Origin: an uncultured Clostridia bacterium
GTDB lineage: Bacteria > Bacillota > Clostridia > Oscillospirales > Acutalibacteraceae
DNA length: 18,713 nt
Reading direction: 5' to 3'
Assembly: GCA_946626015.1 (NCBI GenBank)
Contig: CAMOTT010000023.1
Span: 1 to 18,713 of the forward strand
The notes under the pieces are model-generated. The model did not search any database, was not told where the DNA came from, and saw only the letters and a program-made list of their open reading frames with translations. The stretch's first letter is position 1, and the number at the start of each line of letters is the position of its first letter. This document shows positions 6,286 through 11,961 of this stretch, in pieces. The translations under genes and the position numbers were made by a program.

Positions 6286-7062
6286 ATGAAAAAAATATCT
6301 TCACCCTCAAACGCAAAAATCAAATACGCGGTCAAGCTTTCTTCAAGCGCAAAGGTACGCAGGGAGTCGGGTCTGTTTATGCTGGAAGGGGCGCGGCTCT
6401 GCGAGGAGGGCGCAAAATGCGGGCTGGGCATAGTATCGGTCTTTGTTACGTCAAAGTCGCTTGAGCTTTACGGCGAAAGGCTCTCCGACCTGTTGGAAGC
6501 CGCCGAAGAATGTTTTGAGATAACTCCGGATATAGCGGACAAGATCTCGGACACTGTGGCTCCCCAGGGTGTTTTTTGCGTTTGCAGGCAGCCGAAAAAC
6601 GATTTTTCCGTTTCCGTTGAGGGCAAATATCTTGCGCTGGAAAATTTGCAGGATCCCTCAAATCTCGGGGCGGTGAGCCGTACTGCCGAGGCTTTGGGCG
6701 TCTCCGGGCTTATCGTCAGCGGCGGCTGTGATATTTTCAACCCCAAGGCTCAGCGTTCGGGTATGGGTTCCCTTCTTCGTCTGCCGATCATTGCCTCGGA
6801 TGATCTTCCTGCTTTGCTCCGGGAGCTGAGGGGCAAAAAGATGTTTACCGTTGCATCTGTACCGGATCCGGACGCGGCGCCGGTGACCGAGCTGAGCTTT
6901 GACCGTGGCACGGTGTGCGTCGTGGGCAACGAGGGCAACGGCTTGACAGCCGAAACAATAAACGCCTGTGAAGTGAGGGCGACCATACCTATGAAGGGCA
7001 AGGTGGAGTCCTTTAACGCGGCCACGGCCGCTTCGATTTTGATGTGGGAGATGACACGGTAA
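6286..7062 (+). CDS. SpoU/TrmH-family rRNA 2'-O-methyltransferase
   Basis: This is a SAM-dependent ribose methylase of the knotted SPOUT fold, likely acting on 23S rRNA. The protein is 258 residues. An N-terminal substrate-binding domain (KYAVKLSSSAKVRRESGLFMLEGARLCEEG, about 13-42) precedes all three SpoU motifs. Motif 1 is around Asn127 (LQDPSNLGAVSRTAEALG), motif 2 is VVGNEGNGLT (212-221), and motif 3 is IPMKGKVESFNAATAASI (234-251). The ATG at 6286 matches the family N-terminus. An upstream TTG at 6262 would start just at the end of the hairpin and lies before the conserved part. No strong ribosome site is visible, so the level may be low. It is close to the ysgA type of B. subtilis; the exact target base is unknown. 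Confidence 0.9.
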   Translation: MKKISSPSNAKIKYAVKLSSSAKVRRESGLFMLEGARLCEEGAKCGLGIVSVFVTSKSLELYGERLSDLLEAAEECFEITPDIADKISDTVAPQGVFCVCRQPKNDFSVSVEGKYLALENLQDPSNLGAVSRTAEALGVSGLIVSGGCDIFNPKAQRSGMGSLLRLPIIASDDLPALLRELRGKKMFTVASVPDPDAAPVTELSFDRGTVCVVGNEGNGLTAETINACEVRATIPMKGKVESFNAATAASILMWEMTR

Positions 7063-7661
7063 TGGATTACCTGATAGCTACGCATAATATAAAAAAACGT
7101 GAGGAGCTTCAGCGCATACTGGCGCCTTTGGGCATAAGGGTACTGCTGGCCGAGGAGGCCGGAGTGGAGCTCACCGACGTGGAGGAAACAGGCAAGACCT
7201 TTGAGGAGAACGCCTTTCTTAAAGCGGAGAGCGGCTGCCGCGAGAGCGGTTTGCCCTGTCTGGCGGATGATTCCGGCCTTTGTGTTGACGCCCTTGACGG
7301 AGCGCCGGGAGTTTACTCCGCGCGGTATGCCGGCGAACACGGCAATGACGAAAAAAATATACAAGTGCTGCTGAAGGCTCTTGAAAACGTTCCGGAGGGC
7401 AAACGCGCCGCCCGGTTCGTCAGCGTGGCCTGCTGCGTTTACCCGGACGGTAAAAGGATAGCCGTGCGGGGGGAATGCGAGGGCAGTATAGGCTTTGAAC
7501 CAAAGGGTACCGGCGGCTTCGGTTACGATCCGGTATTTGTGCCCGACGGTATGGGCGGCAGGACCATGGCGGAGATTTCGGCGGAGGAAAAGGATTCAAT
7601 AAGCCACAGGGGCAAGGCAGTAAAGGCTCTGGCAAAGGCTATCGAGAGCGGAGAGGATTAA
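7062..7661 (+). CDS. rdgB: XTP/dITP diphosphatase (RdgB/HAM1 family)
   Basis: This enzyme removes ITP, dITP and XTP from the nucleotide pool by cutting them to the monophosphate. The 199-residue protein opens with the family signature LIATHNIKKREEL (usually T/SxNxxKxxE). It has the catalytic ADDSGLCVDALDGAPGVYSARYAG (68-91, Asp70 as the likely base), GTGGFGYDPVFVPDG (149-163) and SHRGKAVKAL (181-190; the common form is SHRxxA). The start ATG at 7062 overlaps the upstream stop by one base (TAATG), with GGGAG 11 bases before, so translation is coupled. An in-frame GTG at 7044 would add six unconserved residues and is rejected. Confidence 0.93.
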   Translation: MDYLIATHNIKKREELQRILAPLGIRVLLAEEAGVELTDVEETGKTFEENAFLKAESGCRESGLPCLADDSGLCVDALDGAPGVYSARYAGEHGNDEKNIQVLLKALENVPEGKRAARFVSVACCVYPDGKRIAVRGECEGSIGFEPKGTGGFGYDPVFVPDGMGGRTMAEISAEEKDSISHRGKAVKALAKAIESGED

Positions 7662-7664
7662 ATT

Positions 7665-8087
7665 ATGACAAGTAAGGAAAGAGCGGAGTTAAGAAAACAG
7701 GCGAACACCCTTGAGCCCCTGTTCCAGGTGGGCAAAAGCGGTTTTACCCCCGGTGTGGCGGCGCAGACTATGGAGGCGTTTAACACCCGTGAGCTGGTAA
7801 AGCTCAAGGTGCTCCTTGAAAGCGCGCCGGAGACCCCGAGAGAGACGGCGGAAAAGCTGGCTGAGGCTACGGGTTCACAGGTGGTGCAGGTCATTGGCGG
7901 CAGCATTATTCTCTACAAAGAAAATCCCGACCTTAACAACGAAAACGCTGCCAAAAAGAAGCCGGCGAAAAAGGTCAAACCGAAGGCGAAAAAGAAGGTC
8001 AAGCCCGGCGGATTGAGCGCTACCAGCAGGGCGGCGGCAAAACGCAAGGCTATACACAGGGCAAAGGTGGAGGAAAGGCGTAATTGA
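7665..8087 (+). CDS. yhbY: YhbY-type CRM-domain RNA-binding protein with long basic tail
   Basis: YhbY proteins bind pre-50S particles and are linked to ribosome assembly. The N-terminal ~90 residues are a single CRM domain: SKERAELRKQANTLEPLFQVGKSGFTPGVAAQ with the VGKSG loop (GxxG-like), then RELVKLKVL and a closing VVQVIGGSIILYKEN. Typical YhbY is about 95-105 residues. This one is 140 because of a tail at 95-140 rich in Lys, Ala and Arg (KKKPAKKVKPKAKKKVKPGG, then RAAAKRKAIHRAKVEERRN). The tail is probably disordered and RNA-binding. The gene starts four bases after the diphosphatase stop, with GAGAGGA as ribosome site, in the same run as the rRNA methylase. Confidence 0.9.
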   Translation: MTSKERAELRKQANTLEPLFQVGKSGFTPGVAAQTMEAFNTRELVKLKVLLESAPETPRETAEKLAEATGSQVVQVIGGSIILYKENPDLNNENAAKKKPAKKVKPKAKKKVKPGGLSATSRAAAKRKAIHRAKVEERRN

Positions 8088-8114
8088 CGCAGTACAAAAT
8101 CCGACCGCTTTCCC

Positions 8115-8144
8115 TTGACAACAACGATCAAATTATTATATGAT
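8115..8144 (+). promoter_or_regulatory. Promoter of smpB-ssrA
   Basis: TTGACA at 8115-8120 and TATGAT at 8139-8144, spaced 18 bases. The start would be near 8151, a very short leader before smpB. This gives the trans-translation pair its own transcript. Confidence 0.7.
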
Positions 8145-8173
8145 GTATCTGCCGGTGAGAAGAGGTGACTGAT

Positions 8174-8635
8174 GTGAACAAAAAGGACGAAAAGCACGCC
8201 GTGGCGACCAACAAAAAGGCGTACCATGATTATTTTGTGCTGGAGCAGATGGAGGCGGGTATCGAGCTGTGCGGAACGGAGGTAAAATCCATCCGCGCAG
8301 GCAAGGTGAACCTCAAGGATTCCTGGTGCAATATTGTGGACGGCGAGATCTTCGTCAACGGTATGCACATCAGCCCCTACGACCACGGCAATATCTTCAA
8401 CCGCGATCCCCTGCGTGTCCGCCGTCTGCTTATGCACAAGCGTGAGATAAACAGGCTCTACGGCACCGTCAAGCAGCAGGGGCTGGCGCTGGTTCCTCTG
8501 TCAATATATTTTGTCAACGGCAGAGCCAAGCTTGAGGTGGGGCTTTGCAAGGGCAAAAAGCTATATGACAAGCGCGAAACAGCAGCCCGCAAGGACGCGG
8601 AGAGAAACATCGAAAGAGCCATCAAAGAAAGATAA
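8174..8635 (+). CDS. smpB: SsrA-binding protein SmpB
   Basis: SmpB binds the tRNA-like domain of tmRNA and places it in the A site of stalled ribosomes. The 153-residue protein has the OB-fold signatures NKKAYHDYFVLEQMEAGIELCGTEVKSIR, VNLKDSWC, NGMHISPYDHGN, RRLLMHKREI and the Lys/Arg-rich C-tail (KGKKLYDKRETAARKDAERNIERA) that mimics the codon-anticodon region. GTG at 8174 is chosen because AGAGG at 8161-8165 is eight bases upstream. The in-frame GTG at 8165 overlaps that site and adds only three residues. The stop is eight bases before ssrA, so the protein and its RNA partner are adjacent and probably co-transcribed. Confidence 0.95.
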   Translation: MNKKDEKHAVATNKKAYHDYFVLEQMEAGIELCGTEVKSIRAGKVNLKDSWCNIVDGEIFVNGMHISPYDHGNIFNRDPLRVRRLLMHKREINRLYGTVKQQGLALVPLSIYFVNGRAKLEVGLCKGKKLYDKRETAARKDAERNIERAIKER

Positions 8636-8643
8636 TTAAATAC

Positions 8644-8994
8644 GGGGATGAAAGGATTTCGACGGGGATTTTGAACCGGGATAAGCGAGTAGCGGCGCGG
8701 AACCGCTATAAAAGCCGTAGTTTATAAAAATAAACGACAACGATTTAGTTTTACAAGCTGCTTAATTAAAGCAGCCGTCTTTACCGGGAGTACTGCGGCC
8801 CGGATAAAGGCGTCGATGAGCAGTGAACGTGCACGGATGACCGCCTTGTAGTCCGTCATGAACAACAGGGCTACCGTAGCGCAAAACCTGCCTTTTGGTG
8901 TTGCGTGAAGGGAATTCCAAATAAAAGGCTACACTCGTAGAAAGTCCCGCAGAGAGATTTTCGGACGCGGTTTCGATTACCGCCATCTCCACCA
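8644..8994 (+). ncRNA. ssrA: tmRNA (one-piece)
   Basis: This 351-base RNA rescues stalled ribosomes. The ends form a tRNA-like domain: GGGGATG at 8644-8650 pairs with CATCTCC at 8984-8990 (one G-U), followed by discriminator A and encoded CCA. The T-arm is GCGGT-TTCGATT-ACCGC at 8967-8983. The tag frame ends AAC GAC AAC GAT TTA GTT TTA CAA GCT GCT TAA (8733-8765), giving NDNDLVLQAA. The resume codon is AAA 8727, ATA 8730 or nearby; a TAG in frame at 8718 limits it upstream. The stop codon lies in helix P5 (GCTGCTT/AAGCAGC), as usual. GC-rich pseudoknot-like segments fill 8780-8935. The tag ends in QAA rather than the common LAA. Confidence 0.96.
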
Positions 8995-9032
8995 ATAAAA
9001 AAGCAGCCGAAAGGCTGTTTTTTTATTGGTGG
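8989..9032 (+). terminator. tmRNA terminator with stem reaching into the CCA end
   Basis: The core is CAGCC-GAAA-GGCTG (9004-9017) followed by seven T (9018-9024). Pairing then runs outward without a break: 8989-9008 pairs with 9013-9032, about 20 bp with one G-U, so CCACCA of the tmRNA end faces TGGTGG. In the precursor the mature 3' end would be base-paired. Confidence 0.85.
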
Positions 9033-9062
9033 AAGCAACAGCGAAAAATGATGCAGTGAGCA

Positions 9063-9077
9063 GGTAATCGAAACCGC
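9063..9077 (-). repeat. Inverted copy of the tmRNA T-arm, first unit
   Basis: GGTAATCGAAACCGC is the exact reverse complement of the tmRNA T-arm at 8967-8981 (15 of 15), and CGTCC follows after two extra bases, also matching in inverted sense. With the inverted CCACCA at 9024-9032 this makes a full inverted tail whose acceptor part has been replaced by about 30 unrelated bases. Confidence 0.8.
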
Positions 9078-9166
9078 AGCGTCCATGCCGAGCGGTTTGC
9101 CGAAGGCAGAGCGAGGCGGACAATAAAAAGCGAAGGTTTGCGAAGCAAACGAACGGAGCGGAGCTC

Positions 9167-9187
9167 CGATTACCGCCATCTCCACCA
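9167..9187 (+). repeat. Orphan second tmRNA tail (CGATT through CCA)
   Basis: CGATTACCGCC, then ATCTCC and ACCA, reproduces the tmRNA from the middle of its T-loop to its CCA, but the upstream bases (GGAGCGGAGCTC) are not tmRNA. It cannot form a T-stem or acceptor stem locally. It is a detached tail carried by the repeat, like 185-205. Confidence 0.8.
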
Positions 9188-9227
9188 ATAAAAAGACTTG
9201 CTTCGGCAAGTCTTTTTTTATTGGTGG
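9182..9227 (+). terminator. Terminator of the orphan tmRNA tail
   Basis: GACTTGC-TTCG-GCAAGTC at 9195-9212 with seven T at 9213-9219, flanked by CCACCAAT and ATTGGTGG arms that extend the pairing past two unpaired T. The tip sequence is unrelated to the first terminator's CAGCC-GAAA-GGCTG although the flanks are the same. Confidence 0.8.
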
Positions 9228-9257
9228 AAGCAACAGTGAAAAATGATGCAGTGAGCA

Positions 9258-9272
9258 GGTAATCGAAACCGC
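9258..9272 (-). repeat. Inverted copy of the tmRNA T-arm, second unit
   Basis: The same 15-base inverted T-arm as 9063-9077, 195 bases further on. A partial third unit start (GAAGTAACAGTTAAAAATGATG) follows at 9341-9362 with two mismatches to 9227-9248, and the pattern ends there. Confidence 0.75.
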
Positions 9273-9406
9273 AGTGTCCATGCCGAGCGGTTTGCCGAAG
9301 GCAGAGCGAGGCGGACAATAAAAGCGAAGGTTTGCGAAGCGAAGTAACAGTTAAAAATGATGGCGGCTTTTGTTTTGCCATTTTACGTTTTCTTTCCTCC
9401 CTTATG

Positions 9407-9435
9407 TTGACTTTTAGCCCAAAGTGTTGTATGGT
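9407..9435 (+). promoter_or_regulatory. Candidate promoter for the permease-flavoprotein run
   Basis: TTGACT at 9407-9412, a 17-base spacer and TATGGT at 9430-9435. It lies just past the repeat field and about 58 bases before the first ATG. Confidence 0.55.
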
Positions 9436-9492
9436 ATCTTTTAAAGGTAATAATATATTTATCGTAGATTTTTGATAGAACGGAGTGATGTT

Positions 9493-10707
9493 ATGAGCAA
9501 GGTGGACAAGCGCAGAGCCGCCCTTGTAAACGCGGCGTATGCCATATTGATAGTGGGGGCGCTGTACCTGTTTTTGAAGTACGCTTTCTGGCTGTTTTTC
9601 CCGTTTATTTTTGGCTTTTTTGTGGCGGCCGTTCTGCAAAAGCCCATCAATTTTACCGTCAAAAAGACCCATATGAAGAAGGGCCTTGCCTCGGGACTTT
9701 TTGTACTGCTGTTTTTTATAATCATCGGCTGCCTGATGTCCCTTATCGGCATGCGTATAATTGACGAATTTAAAAACTTCTGGAACATGATAAGGGGCTG
9801 GGCCGCTGACTGGTCAAATATAGTCGGCAGTCTCCAAAACCGCTTGCTTCTGCTGGCGGACAAGCTGCCTGCGAGCCTGTCCTTGAGCGCTAAGGAGTGG
9901 CTGAATTCCACCTTTGCCGAGCTCATGAACACGGGGGCTCCGGAGGAGGCCGCCGCTTCCTCATCGGGCGCGGCCGGTTTGCTCTCCAAGATCAATTTTT
10001 CCATGCTTAAGTGGCCCATAAACGGCGTGCTTTCAACGGCAAAGCAGATCCCCAGCATACTGGTTGCCGCGCTTATCAGCATTATTTCATCATTCTTTAT
10101 GACCTCCGGTTATGATGATATGGTGATGTTTGTCAAGCGTCAGCTTTCAACAGGCAAGCGCAACGCCCTCACCTCCGCCAAGGGGATATTTTTCTCCTCC
10201 CTTTCAAAGATGGCCAAGGCATATACGACTATCATACTCATAACCTTTGCGGAAATGGCTCTGGGTCTCAACGTGCTCAGACTGATAGGGGTTTACAAAG
10301 CGGGTTTCATCATTGCCATCTCATTTGTCACGGCGCTGATAGATATATTCCCCGTGCTGGGCACAGGCACGGTGCTTATCCCCTGGAGCCTCTATTCCTT
10401 CATAATGGGCAACACGGGTATGGGCATCGGCATACTGGTGATCTACGCCGTGATCTCCGTCATCCGTCAGATCATAGAGCCGAAGCTTGTGGCGGCAAAT
10501 CTTGGCCTGCCCCCGATAATGACTATCATGGGTATGTACATCGGTCTCCAGCTTTTCGGCTTTATCGGCTTGTTTATAATGCCCATACTCCTGACTGTTA
10601 TCAAGCTCCTTAATGATGACGGTATAATAAAGATCTGGAAGACCGAGGCTCAGGAAAAAGCGGAGCTTGCCGCCTTGAATGAGGATGGAGAAGAGGATAC
10701 GGAATAA
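9493..10707 (+). CDS. AI-2E family (UPF0118) membrane transporter
   Basis: A 404-residue polytopic membrane protein. Membrane segments lie at about 12-47 (two), 60-82, 180-205, 235-256, 260-297 and 300-362, with a soluble helical region at about 85-175 as in the family. Family marks are TALIDIFPVLGTGTVLIPW, VIRQIIEPKLVAANLGLPPIM, YIGLQLFGFIGLFIMPILLTVI and a charged C-tail. The family includes E. coli TqsA, sporulation protein YtvI and sodium/lithium antiporters, so the substrate cannot be assigned. ACGGAG seven bases before ATG 9493 sets the start. It is followed after 13 bases by a flavoprotein gene on the same strand. Confidence 0.88.
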   Translation: MSKVDKRRAALVNAAYAILIVGALYLFLKYAFWLFFPFIFGFFVAAVLQKPINFTVKKTHMKKGLASGLFVLLFFIIIGCLMSLIGMRIIDEFKNFWNMIRGWAADWSNIVGSLQNRLLLLADKLPASLSLSAKEWLNSTFAELMNTGAPEEAAASSSGAAGLLSKINFSMLKWPINGVLSTAKQIPSILVAALISIISSFFMTSGYDDMVMFVKRQLSTGKRNALTSAKGIFFSSLSKMAKAYTTIILITFAEMALGLNVLRLIGVYKAGFIIAISFVTALIDIFPVLGTGTVLIPWSLYSFIMGNTGMGIGILVIYAVISVIRQIIEPKLVAANLGLPPIMTIMGMYIGLQLFGFIGLFIMPILLTVIKLLNDDGIIKIWKTEAQEKAELAALNEDGEEDTE

Positions 10708-10720
10708 AAGAGTTTTGAAT

Positions 10721-11959
10721 ATGAAAAATTATGATCTGATCATCGCGGGGGGCGGCGCCTCCGGTCTTGCGGCCGCCATTGAGGCAGGCCGCAGGGGTCT
10801 TACGGTTGCCATCCTTGAAAGGCTGCCCAGAGTGGGCAAAAAAATACTTGTTACCGGTAACGGCAGGTGCAATATCTCAAACAGGGATTTTAAAACTCAC
10901 TCTTACCGAAACGCTGATTTTGCCCGCAATGTTTTTGAAAATTTTGATTTGCAGAGCACCGTGGATTTCTTCAAATCCATAGGTCTGCTGCTCGCCGATG
11001 ACGGCGAGGGCAGGTTATACCCCATGAGCAACACCGCCGCCGGAGTTCTCGATCTTTTGCGCGGCGAATGTGAACGGCTTGGGGTGGACACAGTCTGCGA
11101 TTGCAGGGTAACGGATATCCGGCAAAAGGACGGAGGCTTTGTTGTAAACGGCGCTTACCGCGCCCGGGCGGTGGTCATCGCCTGCGGCGGCTGCGCCTCG
11201 CCTGTACACGGCTCGGACGGCAGCGGCTTTGAGCTGCTCAAAAAGCTGGGGCACAGGATCGTACCTCCGGTGCCCTCTCTGGTGCAGCTTGTGGCTGCCG
11301 AGGGCGTGACAAAGCAGCTTAAAGGGCTGCGCTGTTCCGCGAAAATTTCCATAAAAACCGGAGCCGGGGTTATTGCCGCATCACAGGGTGAGATCCTTTT
11401 TACCGATTACGGCGTCTCAGGCATAGCAGCGATGGAGGTCAGCGGCAGTGTTTCGGAGCTTTTTGCCGGGAAACCTGACGCTAAGTGCTCGGCGTGCCTT
11501 GACCTTGCCCCGGAGCTTTCAATGGAGGAAATATCGGAGTTTATTATAGGCCGCATAAAAGCCTCGCCGGGGAGCGAGCTGGAGACACTGCTCGTGGGTA
11601 TACTGCCTAAGGGCGTTGCCCGGTGCGTGTGCAAAAAAGCCGTGGGGTTGCCGCTTAACAGCAGGATAGCGGACTTGAATATGGATGATATCCGTTCTGT
11701 CGCGGAGCAGATCAAAAGCTTTGAACTGCCTTTAAAGGGCACAAAGGGCTTTGCTCAGGCTCAGGTGAGCCGTGGCGGAGCAGATGTTACTGAGTTTGAC
11801 AAAACCACCCTTGAGTCCCTTAAAATAAAGAATTTGTATGCATGCGGAGAGGTGCTGGACGTTGACGGAGGCTGCGGCGGATTTAATCTGCAATGGGCCT
11901 GGTCGTCAGGGCGCGCCTGCGCCCGGGCCGCGGCGGAAAAGATAAAAAGCAAGGAATAA
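10721..11959 (+). CDS. HI0933/YhiN-family flavoprotein (NAD(P)/FAD oxidoreductase)
   Basis: A 412-residue FAD protein. The N-terminal Rossmann motif is DLIIAGGGASGLAAAIEAG (5-23). The family hallmark GNGRCNISN lies at 46-54, and LYPMSNTAAGVLDLL follows. A central insert domain spans about 180-330. The C-terminal FAD-contact motif is CGEVLDVDGGCGGFNLQWAWSSG near 375-398. Related proteins include BaiN, a bile-acid-related flavoprotein of Clostridium scindens, but most members have no known substrate, so the name should not be carried over. The start ATG 10721 fits the family N-terminus; the ribosome site is weak, and the gene probably relies on the upstream gene 13 bases away. It ends two bases before another flavoprotein gene. 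Confidence 0.88.
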   Translation: MKNYDLIIAGGGASGLAAAIEAGRRGLTVAILERLPRVGKKILVTGNGRCNISNRDFKTHSYRNADFARNVFENFDLQSTVDFFKSIGLLLADDGEGRLYPMSNTAAGVLDLLRGECERLGVDTVCDCRVTDIRQKDGGFVVNGAYRARAVVIACGGCASPVHGSDGSGFELLKKLGHRIVPPVPSLVQLVAAEGVTKQLKGLRCSAKISIKTGAGVIAASQGEILFTDYGVSGIAAMEVSGSVSELFAGKPDAKCSACLDLAPELSMEEISEFIIGRIKASPGSELETLLVGILPKGVARCVCKKAVGLPLNSRIADLNMDDIRSVAEQIKSFELPLKGTKGFAQAQVSRGGADVTEFDKTTLESLKIKNLYACGEVLDVDGGCGGFNLQWAWSSGRACARAAAEKIKSKE

Positions 11960-11961
11960 TT

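Larger units (their letters stand above)
8967..9346 (+). repeat. Tandem tmRNA-tail repeat field (two units plus decayed starts)
   Basis: CGATT through CCAATAAAAA at 8974-9001 (28 bases) recurs exactly at 9167-9194, 193 bases away. The following block at 9018-9146 recurs at 9213-9340 with only two C-to-T changes (9042/9237, 9080/9275) and one missing A. Between the tail and that block the hairpin core differs completely. Each block contains TATTGGTGG (inverted CCACCAATA), a conserved GAAGCAACAG...AAAAATGATG stretch, an inverted T-arm and GC-rich GAGCGAGGCGG sequence. The first block also has a palindrome, GTTTGC-GAA-GCAAAC (9136-9150). No credible gene lies between 8995 and 9492. Only 9363-9492 is outside the repeats, and it holds the next promoter. 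Confidence 0.85.

Noticed and set aside
8971..9346. Possible CRISPR array because of tandem repeats with differing inserts
   Set aside because: There are only two units of about 190 bases, with no 23-47 base repeat/spacer pattern and no cas genes. The repeated sequence is tmRNA tail and terminator.
8977..9672. Long minus-strand open frame across the tmRNA repeat field, with internally repeated protein segments
   Set aside because: It runs antisense to the repeats and into the permease gene. Its protein repeats only mirror the DNA repeats, and no ribosome site or family feature supports it.
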